Assembly: GCF_001625695.1 (NCBI RefSeq)
Contig: NZ_AUXY01000013.1
Location: 1 to 64,000, forward strand
DNA: 64,000 nt
Source of the DNA: Pseudoalteromonas luteoviolacea H33-S
GTDB lineage: Bacteria; Pseudomonadota; Gammaproteobacteria; Enterobacterales; Alteromonadaceae
Reading direction: 5' to 3'
The notes beneath the pieces are model-generated. The model made no database searches. It had not been told where the DNA came from and saw nothing but the letters and a program-made list of their open reading frames with translations. The translations under genes were made by a program, and so were the position numbers. Below, one piece after another: positions 38,401-47,592 of this stretch; positions within the stretch are counted from its first letter, which is position 1, and the number at the start of each line of letters is the position of its first letter.

Positions 38401-41400
38401 CTTGGGTTGATGAAGCGGTAGTGATACTCAACCAGCATCCAGTTAAAGGCGCTTACATCGCGGCATTTATTACCGAAGGTGATGATGCGGCATTTACTGA
38501 TTTAAGTGCCCAGCTAAACACCTTTTTAAAAGCCACTTTACCTGACTTTATGCTGCCAAGTTTTGCACGCTCTGTGTCTAAGATGCCACTGACAGTGAAT
38601 GGCAAGGTAGATAAAAAAGCGTTGTTATCTTTAATTGAAATAGATAACGATAAAGCACCTTTTGAAGCGCCCACCACCTCTGTTGAAATACAAGTCGCGG
38701 ATGCGTTCAAGTCTGTATTGCAATGCCCCCATGAAGTTGGCTTGCAGGATGACTTTTTTACTCTGGGCGGGCATTCATTGCTTGCAGTAGAGCTGTGTTA
38801 TTACTTAAAAGCACACTTTGGCTTAGATGCTGTGCTTTTTGAGCTATTCCAATATTCCAGTGTTAAAGCGCTGGCGCAGCGGCTGGCTGATAAAGCCTCA
38901 GTAAGTGAGGCGTCGGTAGTTCCAGCATTACAGTGTACACAGCAAACACAGGGCCCTGTTTCGTTTGCTCAGCAGCGGTTGTGGGCGTTAGATAACATTC
39001 AAAGCGCTGAGCAAGCTGTCGCTGTTTATCACGTTCCCATGTCATTTTTACTTAAAGGGGAATTGAATGTAAGTGCTTTTGAAGCCGCATGGCAGCAGGT
39101 AATTGAGCGCCACGCTATTTTAAGAACTGTGATATATACAGAACAATCTGGCGCACCGCAGCAGCGCGTTCTCCCCCATTTCACTGTGCCTTTACGGGTG
39201 GTGGATGTCTCTGATAAGTCTGCTCAGCAGAATGACCTTGCTTGGCGCAAACTACAGCGCGATGATGACCAGCAGGCATTCGACCTTGAGCGAGACTTAA
39301 TGCTCAGAGTGCACTTGCTGAAGTTATCACAAAGAGCGTTTAAGCTACGTATCACTGTGCATCATATTGCCTGTGATGCGCACTCTTTACGGCTTATCGT
39401 TGATGACCTGGTTGCGGCATATCAGCATGCGTGCGATGGCACTAAAGCTGACGTGGGCTGTGAGGCTGCGGAACAATTGACCTATCTTGATTATGCAATA
39501 TGGCAGCAAGCACAGTTGCAAGGCGCGACACATCAGGCATTTTGGCAAGGCTATTTGGCAGGGGCACCTCAGGTCCATGAGCTGGCTTTGGATGGGATGC
39601 GGAGCAACAAATCTCAGCAACTCGGTGCAACATACATAAGCCATTTTGACAGCGCTTTGTCTGAACACATTACTTTGCAATGTCAGCGTTTAGGGATGAG
39701 CCATTTTATGTGGCTACACACGTTATTTTCTGTGTGTATTGCCCGTTGCAGTCAAGTATCTGATGTGGTGGTAGGTTCACCATTTTCTGGGCGTCACCAT
39801 GCTCAGCTCAAAGACATTGTTGGCTTTTTTGTTAATGTACTCCCCATCCGCGTGCAGTTTACACCAGAGATGACGCTCGAATCGTTATTGGCTGCGCAAA
39901 AAGCGCAGATCTTAGCTGTACATGAGCATCAAGCGATGCCTTTTGAGCAAATATCAGCGCTCTGTGAGCCGCGAACAGACCTGAGCCATCACAGCTTATT
40001 TCAAATCAGCTTTGCGTTTGACCCAAAAGAGCACACTGAGTTGACATTAGGCGACATACAAGTCACTGCATTGGATGAGCCTAATAGTCAGGCAAAGTTT
40101 GAGCTCGACCTAACTTGTAGTGAGCAGTCTGATGGCATACGGCTCAATTGGGTTTATGACAAAACCCTATTTTCTCATCATGCAATCGCGGGATTGGCTG
40201 ACGCGTTTGAGGCCATGGTGAAAGCTGCGGTGACAAACCTAGATCAGCGGGTAACTGAACTGCCATTAGTAAAAACTGCAACATGGCAAAAACAGATATT
40301 ATGTGGTGAGCAACACGCGCTGTACTCGCCGAGCGTACTGCAGCCTATTTGGGCTCATCAGAATACCGAGTCTGCCAATCGAACGGCACTTGTAGACATA
40401 GATGGCACATGCATGACTTATGGCGAGCTGCTATCAGCTGCCGAACAGCTTGCTGTGTATTTAACTGAACAAGGGCTACAAAATGACGACCGAGTTATGG
40501 TCTGCCTACCAGCTGGGAGTCGGTGGATCACTGCACTGCTTGCGGTGATGCGAGTTGGCGCATGTTATGTGCCAGTTGACCCCAGCTATCCACAGTCTCG
40601 GATCCACTTTATTGCCAAAGATAGTGGTTGTAAGTTTGTACTGACAAACTCTTTGGGTTTTGATTTGTTTGATTATGAGGAAGCGAGCTCGACTCAACTG
40701 ATTGATGTTGAAGCCCTTGATGTGACGTCTGCTCAAAGGAGGGCGTTGCCGTCGCTGCCTGCAAATTCCGCGCAGCTCGCTTATGTGATCTACACCTCCG
40801 GCACCACAGGTCAACCAAAAGGGGTGATGAATACCCATCAAGGGTTAATGAACTTGTGCCAGTGGCATCAGCGCGCCTTTGCTGTAGATAGCCACTCTGT
40901 AGCGACACAGACTGCCAGTGTGGCATTTGATGCCGCGGCATGGGAAGTGTGGCCTTATTTGGTGGCGGGTGCGCAATTGGTATTTTTACCAAAAACCATC
41001 TTTAGTGATGCACGGCTTTTGACGCAAGCAATGCACACGCACCAAGTGACCCATAGCTTTTTAGCCACACCGGTTGCGCAGGCGGTTTTAGCTGACAGCG
41101 AGTTTAACCCGCAGTCATTGCGTTACTTGTTGGTCGGTGGTGATAAGCTTGCGCCAGTGGATACTTCAGAACATACATTTGCACTCATTAATAATTATGG
41201 GCCGACGGAAAGCGCCGTGGTTGCCAGCTCAGGTCTCGTTGACTCGAGTGTAACAACGCCAGATATTGGCCTGCCTATTGATAATACTCAGCTACTCATT
41301 TTAAACGCGCAGCAACAATTGCAACCCATCGGTGCGATCGGCGAGCTTTGCATTGCAGGCGCCAGTTTGGCAAATGGATACTTGGGGCGCACAGCGCTTA

Positions 41401-44400
41401 CCACTGAGCGCTTTATCAATTGGCGTGCGCCCACAGGCGAAGCAATGCGGGTATATCGCACAGGGGATTTGGTCAGACAGCTTGCAAATGGGCGTTTAGC
41501 TTACATTGGTCGTAATGATGACCAAATCAAACTGCGCGGTTATCGCATTGAGCTGGATGAAATTGAGAGTCAACTGCGTGTCCTACCTGAAGTAGAGCAA
41601 GCAATTGTATTGCTGTGTGATTCAGGTGAGGCGGGCGCCTGTTTAGTGGCCTTTATTTGCCAAACTGCTGCTTTGGATGAGCAAACACTTTCTAAGCAGT
41701 TAGAAGTACAACTTTGTGATGCTCTGCCAGCGCATATGCTACCCAGTAAGTATGTATTGCTGACTGAGATGCCGCTGACGCCCCATGGCAAGGTGGATAA
41801 GCCAGCGCTGCACATGCAAGTAAAGCACAAGGTTAGCGTGCCGAGGGTCAGTTCTGCAGATACCGAAGAAGGGCTGACAGAGTCGAGTCGTGCGTTATTA
41901 CAGGTTTATCGTACGTTATTGAAACGGCCTGATTTACAGCCTGATGATGACTTTTTTGCCATGGGCGGGGATTCAATTTTAAGTATACAAATTGCTACTC
42001 GGGCGCGGGCATTGGGCTTTGATTTAGCCGTCTCTGATGTGTTGACTTATTCAAGCGTCGCGCAGTTAAGTACACATATCGCGCAGGCCTCTCTCAACAC
42101 AGATAGCGCTTCGAGCAATCAAGTGACTTATATGCCAAGTCGTGGAAAAGCCAGTCTATTACCCACACAGCACTGGTTTTTTGAGCAGCAATTTGCATTG
42201 CCCACGCACTGGAACCAAGCGGTGATGTTGGGGCTAGATAAGAATGTCTCAGCAGGGCAATTAGAAGCAGCCGTTACAGCACTTATCGCACGACATGATA
42301 GTTTAAGGTTGACGGTAGCTGAAAACAACACACTGCATTTTGTTGATGGGCTTTATGCATCTGCCATTGTCCATACGTGTGACCTGAGCGCGTCAGATGG
42401 CTGGCAGGATGCGTGGCAAAATACCTGTCAGCAAGGGCAGCGGAGTTTGCAATTTAATGGCTCGCCTTTAGTGCGTTTTATCATGGCTAATACGGGCAAG
42501 CAAAATGATAAAAACCGCTTGTGTATCATTGCTCACCACCTGATCATCGATGGGGTATCTTGGCGCCTTGTATTGGAAGACTTATTTCATGCCCTGCAAA
42601 TGAGTGTTACGGATGACGCGATCTCTTTAATACCACCTAAAGTCAGTATTCAACAAGTGTCGCAGGCGCTGCGAGATCATGCCGAACATCATGCCAATAT
42701 GGATGATTGGTTACCTGCAGTACAAGCCGCCAGTAAGCAAACATATTTTGACATACATGAACAAAAAACCACGCAGGCGAAAGTTCACAGCCTGCAATTA
42801 AAACTCACCACATCGCAGACGCAAGCCTTACTGACAGTTGCCAATAATGCTTATGGCACGCAAATTCAAACCTTATTGTTGGCCGCAGTGCATCTGACAT
42901 TGTTTAAGTTAACTGATGCGCAATCTCATGTGTTGATGATGGAAGGGCATGGTCGAGAGGCATTACAGGGGCAAGTAGATGGCAGCGAGATTCTGGGGTG
43001 GATGACCGCCATGTATCCACTGCATCTTTTTGTAAATGCGACGACAGTGGGAGACATGATCTGCGCGGCCAAAGAGGCACTGGCTGCGGTGCAAGACAAA
43101 GCCAGTGATTACGGTACGCTGCGTTATTTGCATTCAGATTCAAAGGTGAGAGAGGCATTGGCGATAGACACCAGCAAATTGGTGTTTTTTAACTACCTTG
43201 GTCAACTTGATAGCGTGATCCACAGTGAGGGTCCACTTAGTGATGTGAATGAGTCCTGTGGGGACTTGATAGCACCAGACAATCATTGTTTTTACGCGAT
43301 GCAGCTTACATCTTCGATTCAAGCTGAGTGCTTGCGCATGCACTGTGACTTTGATGCAAAGCAGGCCTCTTACGCCACGGCTGAGGTATTTGTCGCTCAA
43401 TTACAAAGCGCGATAGATGAAGTACTTACTCACTGCTCACAGCAAACAAGGCGTCATTACACGCAAAGTGATTTTAAGTTACTCCCCACCTGTTCTAATC
43501 GAGGGCTCGCTCAGCTAATCGCCCAATACCCTGAGCAGGCTGTCGCAGACATCTACCCGCTCAGTCCATTGCAGCAAGGGATGTGGTTTCAAACTCAGTT
43601 AGCAGATGCAAAAAGCCAACCAGCGCGCCCTTACCTTGAGCAATGTTGCTTTACGTTTGCTGGCGACTTTGATTGCGAGGCGTTTATCTATGCGTGGCAG
43701 CAAGTCATCAAGCAGCACAGTATTTTGCGCAGCGCGTTTACAACGCTTGACGGCCAGCCAGTGCAGGTGGTGCTAGAGCATGCAGAAGTTCCTGTTGAGT
43801 TGGTGGATGGTCAAGGGCAGGAGGAGCAAGGGGGCTGTTTTGAACAGTTAGCTCAACAAGCGTATCAGCAAGGTATAGTGCTGAACCAAGCGCCCTGTAT
43901 GCGATTGCAACTGGTGTTAATGTCTGAGCAGCGCGTTGGCTTTATCTGGACCTATCATCATATGATCATGGATGGCTGGTCATTACCTGTTTTATTCAGT
44001 GAGCTGCTGCGCTTTTATGCTGCGCGCACCGATGGTCAAGTTGCGGGGGGACACTCAGATAACTTTGCAGAGTATATTGCGTATACACAACAGCGTGATC
44101 GCGCTGAAGAAGCTGCGTTTTGGCAAGCATATCTTAGCGATATCGACTCACCGACTTTGATCAGTGACTGTCTCAAAACCACTATCAATGAGCCTTTACA
44201 TTATCAGGAGTATCATCAGGTACTGAGCGAAGCACAGTGCCAAGGGGTAGCTCAAACAGCCTCGGAACTTGGGCTAACTGCTAATCAACTTATCCAAGCT
44301 GTCTTCGCTTACTGGTTGAGTGTTTGTTTGGGTCGCAGTGAGGTGATGTTTGGTCAAACGGTTGCGGGGCGCCCGACTGCACTGAGTAATATGGCCAGCC

Positions 44401-47400
44401 GTGTTGGTCCTTACATTAACACCCAAGCTGTGTATACCCAGATTGATATGCAGATGTGTGTCACCGACTATTTGCAGGGATTTAAAGCTAATGTGACTGC
44501 ACTGAGTCAATTTCCGCATAGCAGCTTAAGCGATGTGCAAACGTGGAGCCAGATAGACAATCAGCAGGATTTGTTTGATGTGTTGTATGTGTTTGAGAAC
44601 TATCCAACAGATCCTTTGTCCCAAGGGCCGAGCCTGCCGTTTGAAATCATCAGCAGTGACTATCAAGATCAGACCCACTATCCGCTCTCCATTGTCGTGG
44701 GGGGAGATAAGCAATTGTCTTTGACTCTGTGTTATCAAACCAGTGTACTAAGCGAAGCACACAGCCAGCATTTTGTCGCAATGTTAGCCCAGTTGCTCAA
44801 ACAAGTCTGTGAGCAACCGACACAACAGCTATGCGCACTGTCACACACCTTAAATGGGCAAATTGAGACTGAATTTACCCGCTTTGAATTAGTCGATAAG
44901 GCACATATTTTAGACGAGCCTGCGTCACAGGCTGAGACACTCGCAGATGCATTTATGCAAACAGCGTTTGAACACAGCAGTGAAACCGCATTGGTCTATT
45001 TTGATAACGGGGATATCAGCCCCAGTGCATGTTTAAGTTATGCAGAGCTGGACGGGCAGAGTAATCGACTCGCCCACTGGCTGGTGGAGCAGGCGGGACA
45101 CAGTGACTCGCAGCCGATTGTTGGAATTGCTATTGAGCCAGGACCTGATCTTATCATTGCCGTTTTGGCGGTATTAAAAGCGGGGGCGGCGTATGTGCCG
45201 ATGACATCGGCACTGCCGCTGCAAAGAAAACAGCTGATAGTGGCATCGTGCCAAGCCGCATTAGTATTAACGGATAGCGCGATTTGGCAAGATCAGGATG
45301 CACCATGCCCCACTTATCAAATTGATGACGTGAATGCGCAACTAGATTGCTATTCAGGCGACGCTTTAAAATCAGCAGGTTTAGGGTCTGAACTGGGCTA
45401 TGTGATTTATACCTCAGGCACCACAGGCGTGCCAAAAGGGGTGATGGTGGAGCAGCGCAGTATCCTTAATTATGTGCGCAGCTTGTCAGCGCAATATGAG
45501 ATAAATAGCACTGATAACTGCCTGCAATTTGCTAGTTTTAGCTTTGATGTATTTGCCGAAGAGGTGTTTTGCGCCTTGCTTAGTGGCGCGACTTTAGTGA
45601 TGGCTGAGCCGTCTCAGCTGCTCGATACTGCAAGGCTCAGTGAGTTAACGCACAATGCGGATATTAGCTTAATGAGTTTGCCCACAGCATATTGGCACCA
45701 ACTGTGTGTTGCGCCTCAAACTTTTGGCTCATCGTTGCGATTGATCACCATAGGGGGTGAGCAAATGCAGCTTGCGGCACTCAAATCATGGCAAAAAAAT
45801 CAAGCTACTCAGATACGATTGATCAACGCTTACGGGCCAACTGAGACCACTATTTCAGCTACCTTGCAAGAGGTGACGAATTGGCAAGACGAAGACATTG
45901 CCATAGGTCGCCCTGTAAACGGATTGCAATTACATGTTTTAGATGCACAGCTTAGGCCGCTTCCTCAGTATGTTGCTGGTGAGCTGTACATTAGCGGTAT
46001 CGGCCTTGCGAGGGGCTATTTAGGAGATACGAAAAAAACCGCTGAGGCATTTGTCATTGACCCTCATACCGGTTTGAGACTTTATAAAACCGGTGACTTG
46101 GTGAAGGTGAATGCACGCAACGAAGTTGTCTTTTTAGGTCGCCGGGATGGTCAAGTGAAGGTACGGGGCTATCGTATTGAACTTGCAGATATTGAAAGTC
46201 AGTTGATGGCTATTGAAGGCATTGGCAATTGCGCGGTCGTGGTGCGCCAAGATAGCAGTGGCAATGAGCAGTTGGTGGCGTTTTTTGAATCGGCACGTCT
46301 ACAGGTGGATACATCAGCGCTGCGCGAGAGACTCAGCACTAAGTTACCAAGTTATATGGTCCCGCAACTTATTACCTCAATCGATGCATTGCCGCATACC
46401 AGTAGCGGTAAGCTAGACCGCAAAACATTAGTTGCCCGTGCAAAAGGGTTGAGTTTGCAAACTCATGCTAAAGCAAAACCGCAAAGTCGCCTTGAGATTG
46501 GCATTGCAGCGCGATTTTCTAAGCTGCTTAAAGTTGGCCATGTCGGGCTAGACGATGACTTTTTTGTGCTCGGTGGTCACTCCTTGTTGGTCATGCAGTT
46601 GGTGGCCGAGATCCAATCTCAATTAACAATCACAGTGCCTTTAGCTGCCGTGATGCAACATAGCACAGTACGGTCGTTGGCGACTTTTATTGATACTCAG
46701 TGTGCCAAGCAGTCTCAGCAGCATACATCACCGACAAGCGTGATGTGTTTACAGCAAGGGGAAGTGGGCTATACGCCTATAGTGCTGATAGCGGGTGCGG
46801 GTGGCTTGCTCATCTCATTTGTGCAGCTGGTGGATAAACTTGACGCACGCATTCCTGTTTATGGTCTGCAACCAGATTTAATAGCCGATAAACCTGATGT
46901 GATAGGCGATATTCATCAGACAGCGAAACATTATCTGCAAGCACTGGAGGGCGATTTTGGACACGTCCATATCGTGACACATTCATTTGGTGCATTCATT
47001 GGCTATGAGCTGTGTCTTCTTTCGCAGCACAGTGAATTGACGTGTACCTCGTTGACCATTTTAGACACTCCGCTGCCCAGTCAGTCCAACGCATCTGTTG
47101 ATGCGCTGCAAATTGACAAGTTTGTGTTACATGACTTATGTGAATTTTTCGGGCTTTCGCCGCGACAAAATGAAATTGAGCACTATAGTCAAATGGCTGG
47201 AATGGCAAAGTTTGCGCTTTTGTCAGATTGGCTCTCACACATTGACGTACATATGTCAGCACAGCAATTGGCAACATTTTATCAAGTATATAAGGCTCAG
47301 TTGCTGTCAAATGTGGTGATTGATACGCCGCTGTTGGATGTGAAAGTCAACATCATCAAAGCGGCAGACACCAAAGAATTTGAGGGGCGAGCAGTGAAAT

Positions 47401-47540
47401 TAGACATGGGCTGGCAGCGTGTGGTGGCGAACCTTACTGCACTGGAAGTAGTAGGAGACCATCTATCAATTTTACAAAATAATGCGGACATGCAAGCGCT
47501 TGTTACGCAGATAGAAAAGCACTACATACTGCATAGTTAA
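35493..47540 (+). CDS. three-module NRPS with epimerase and thioesterase (Thr, D-Leu, X)
   Basis: 4015 residues, GTG start overlapping the previous stop. Order: TubC docking (1-60); C 83 (HHIVSDGAS); A 686, pocket DFWNIGMVH, an exact Thr code; PCP 1088; C 1155 (HHIACDA, final Gly of the motif changed to Ala); A 1763, pocket DAWLLGNVV, Leu-like; PCP 2154 with GGDSI, the form found before epimerases; E 2222-2640 (HHLIIDGVSW, NYLGQLDSV); C 2687, D-L type (HHMIMDGWS); A 3300, pocket DVESTGAIS, not assigned; PCP 3689; thioesterase 3761-4015 with Ser3831 in THSFGAF and a late GDHLS histidine. It completes and releases the chain, probably by ring closure onto the beta-amine as in iturins or onto Thr. 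Confidence 0.93.
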   Translation: MITSQTLELESLIAEALDAGVTLYEKDGRLAFRQKDAFPEALKSKVIANKADLVSYFQQQRTHTVAAHDGAIRPIARNEQLPLSFAQESLWFIEQLHGGQQYYMPASFRLTGELDVDALKYAIGQVIERHESLRCQFLAGDESNGKPYARIMRNFETPFQWLDVSQLSNDEKAEQIDSHIKHFCTQEFNLESGCLIRVLVLSDTHQHRLLFNMHHIVSDGASMTNLVDEVAIIYNAATGCKSQVQLPTLALQYVDYAAWQRAQLCDEHFAAHLAYFKSQLAGLDPLQSLPSDRPRMAVQTEQGARYVQSLSRDLTKRIVSLSSAQQSSLFMWLSSSVMLFIARLNQQSRAVIGTPVLGRDNPQLEHLIGLFVNTLVMHAEVDELLSCEQWFAAQKARNLAALEYRALPFDKLVEHLGQTRDLSHHPVVQILFSLTQPDEQTLTLNGLEVEECKVLDAQSVAVKCDLELHAQFDGEALVVHWKYDSDLYHRETIQNWASSFAVMIEGIVNHPTMAVGDVPLLDESHANQLLSQPQCQASWPEQHSIVSLLEQQVINVGSRTAVTDGTSSLTYTELGVRIDALACALIAEGVKPQQLVPVSMTRSTDMVVALLAILKVGGAYVPIDPSYPQERIEYILADINSDLLVCDEQSAALFSQLAVRCIVADRAIDAHSGRQFVAPKIQPDHLAYVIYTSGTTGKPKGVQIEHRHVVRLLFTEPSLFDFNEQDVWSLFHSFCFDFSVWEMYGALLFGGKLVVVDSHTAKDTESFAKLLLREGVTVLNQTPSAFYVLQSCMQRLVEETHQHPAIRYVIFGGEALQPSKIKPWRKLVPACQLINMYGITETTVHVTFKRLSDDDLALGQSNIGKPIHTTSSYVLDSHQRLLPQGTIGELYVGGEGVARGYWQRPELNQQRFVELHLAKTHSERLYRSGDLVRLLPGGEMTYIGRIDDQVKVRGYRIELGEIENQLRMHPWVDEAVVILNQHPVKGAYIAAFITEGDDAAFTDLSAQLNTFLKATLPDFMLPSFARSVSKMPLTVNGKVDKKALLSLIEIDNDKAPFEAPTTSVEIQVADAFKSVLQCPHEVGLQDDFFTLGGHSLLAVELCYYLKAHFGLDAVLFELFQYSSVKALAQRLADKASVSEASVVPALQCTQQTQGPVSFAQQRLWALDNIQSAEQAVAVYHVPMSFLLKGELNVSAFEAAWQQVIERHAILRTVIYTEQSGAPQQRVLPHFTVPLRVVDVSDKSAQQNDLAWRKLQRDDDQQAFDLERDLMLRVHLLKLSQRAFKLRITVHHIACDAHSLRLIVDDLVAAYQHACDGTKADVGCEAAEQLTYLDYAIWQQAQLQGATHQAFWQGYLAGAPQVHELALDGMRSNKSQQLGATYISHFDSALSEHITLQCQRLGMSHFMWLHTLFSVCIARCSQVSDVVVGSPFSGRHHAQLKDIVGFFVNVLPIRVQFTPEMTLESLLAAQKAQILAVHEHQAMPFEQISALCEPRTDLSHHSLFQISFAFDPKEHTELTLGDIQVTALDEPNSQAKFELDLTCSEQSDGIRLNWVYDKTLFSHHAIAGLADAFEAMVKAAVTNLDQRVTELPLVKTATWQKQILCGEQHALYSPSVLQPIWAHQNTESANRTALVDIDGTCMTYGELLSAAEQLAVYLTEQGLQNDDRVMVCLPAGSRWITALLAVMRVGACYVPVDPSYPQSRIHFIAKDSGCKFVLTNSLGFDLFDYEEASSTQLIDVEALDVTSAQRRALPSLPANSAQLAYVIYTSGTTGQPKGVMNTHQGLMNLCQWHQRAFAVDSHSVATQTASVAFDAAAWEVWPYLVAGAQLVFLPKTIFSDARLLTQAMHTHQVTHSFLATPVAQAVLADSEFNPQSLRYLLVGGDKLAPVDTSEHTFALINNYGPTESAVVASSGLVDSSVTTPDIGLPIDNTQLLILNAQQQLQPIGAIGELCIAGASLANGYLGRTALTTERFINWRAPTGEAMRVYRTGDLVRQLANGRLAYIGRNDDQIKLRGYRIELDEIESQLRVLPEVEQAIVLLCDSGEAGACLVAFICQTAALDEQTLSKQLEVQLCDALPAHMLPSKYVLLTEMPLTPHGKVDKPALHMQVKHKVSVPRVSSADTEEGLTESSRALLQVYRTLLKRPDLQPDDDFFAMGGDSILSIQIATRARALGFDLAVSDVLTYSSVAQLSTHIAQASLNTDSASSNQVTYMPSRGKASLLPTQHWFFEQQFALPTHWNQAVMLGLDKNVSAGQLEAAVTALIARHDSLRLTVAENNTLHFVDGLYASAIVHTCDLSASDGWQDAWQNTCQQGQRSLQFNGSPLVRFIMANTGKQNDKNRLCIIAHHLIIDGVSWRLVLEDLFHALQMSVTDDAISLIPPKVSIQQVSQALRDHAEHHANMDDWLPAVQAASKQTYFDIHEQKTTQAKVHSLQLKLTTSQTQALLTVANNAYGTQIQTLLLAAVHLTLFKLTDAQSHVLMMEGHGREALQGQVDGSEILGWMTAMYPLHLFVNATTVGDMICAAKEALAAVQDKASDYGTLRYLHSDSKVREALAIDTSKLVFFNYLGQLDSVIHSEGPLSDVNESCGDLIAPDNHCFYAMQLTSSIQAECLRMHCDFDAKQASYATAEVFVAQLQSAIDEVLTHCSQQTRRHYTQSDFKLLPTCSNRGLAQLIAQYPEQAVADIYPLSPLQQGMWFQTQLADAKSQPARPYLEQCCFTFAGDFDCEAFIYAWQQVIKQHSILRSAFTTLDGQPVQVVLEHAEVPVELVDGQGQEEQGGCFEQLAQQAYQQGIVLNQAPCMRLQLVLMSEQRVGFIWTYHHMIMDGWSLPVLFSELLRFYAARTDGQVAGGHSDNFAEYIAYTQQRDRAEEAAFWQAYLSDIDSPTLISDCLKTTINEPLHYQEYHQVLSEAQCQGVAQTASELGLTANQLIQAVFAYWLSVCLGRSEVMFGQTVAGRPTALSNMASRVGPYINTQAVYTQIDMQMCVTDYLQGFKANVTALSQFPHSSLSDVQTWSQIDNQQDLFDVLYVFENYPTDPLSQGPSLPFEIISSDYQDQTHYPLSIVVGGDKQLSLTLCYQTSVLSEAHSQHFVAMLAQLLKQVCEQPTQQLCALSHTLNGQIETEFTRFELVDKAHILDEPASQAETLADAFMQTAFEHSSETALVYFDNGDISPSACLSYAELDGQSNRLAHWLVEQAGHSDSQPIVGIAIEPGPDLIIAVLAVLKAGAAYVPMTSALPLQRKQLIVASCQAALVLTDSAIWQDQDAPCPTYQIDDVNAQLDCYSGDALKSAGLGSELGYVIYTSGTTGVPKGVMVEQRSILNYVRSLSAQYEINSTDNCLQFASFSFDVFAEEVFCALLSGATLVMAEPSQLLDTARLSELTHNADISLMSLPTAYWHQLCVAPQTFGSSLRLITIGGEQMQLAALKSWQKNQATQIRLINAYGPTETTISATLQEVTNWQDEDIAIGRPVNGLQLHVLDAQLRPLPQYVAGELYISGIGLARGYLGDTKKTAEAFVIDPHTGLRLYKTGDLVKVNARNEVVFLGRRDGQVKVRGYRIELADIESQLMAIEGIGNCAVVVRQDSSGNEQLVAFFESARLQVDTSALRERLSTKLPSYMVPQLITSIDALPHTSSGKLDRKTLVARAKGLSLQTHAKAKPQSRLEIGIAARFSKLLKVGHVGLDDDFFVLGGHSLLVMQLVAEIQSQLTITVPLAAVMQHSTVRSLATFIDTQCAKQSQQHTSPTSVMCLQQGEVGYTPIVLIAGAGGLLISFVQLVDKLDARIPVYGLQPDLIADKPDVIGDIHQTAKHYLQALEGDFGHVHIVTHSFGAFIGYELCLLSQHSELTCTSLTILDTPLPSQSNASVDALQIDKFVLHDLCEFFGLSPRQNEIEHYSQMAGMAKFALLSDWLSHIDVHMSAQQLATFYQVYKAQLLSNVVIDTPLLDVKVNIIKAADTKEFEGRAVKLDMGWQRVVANLTALEVVGDHLSILQNNADMQALVTQIEKHYILHS

Positions 47541-47592
47541 ATGTAAATATTATGTTGTAATTTTATCTTACCTAGTTAAGGATGGGAATAGA

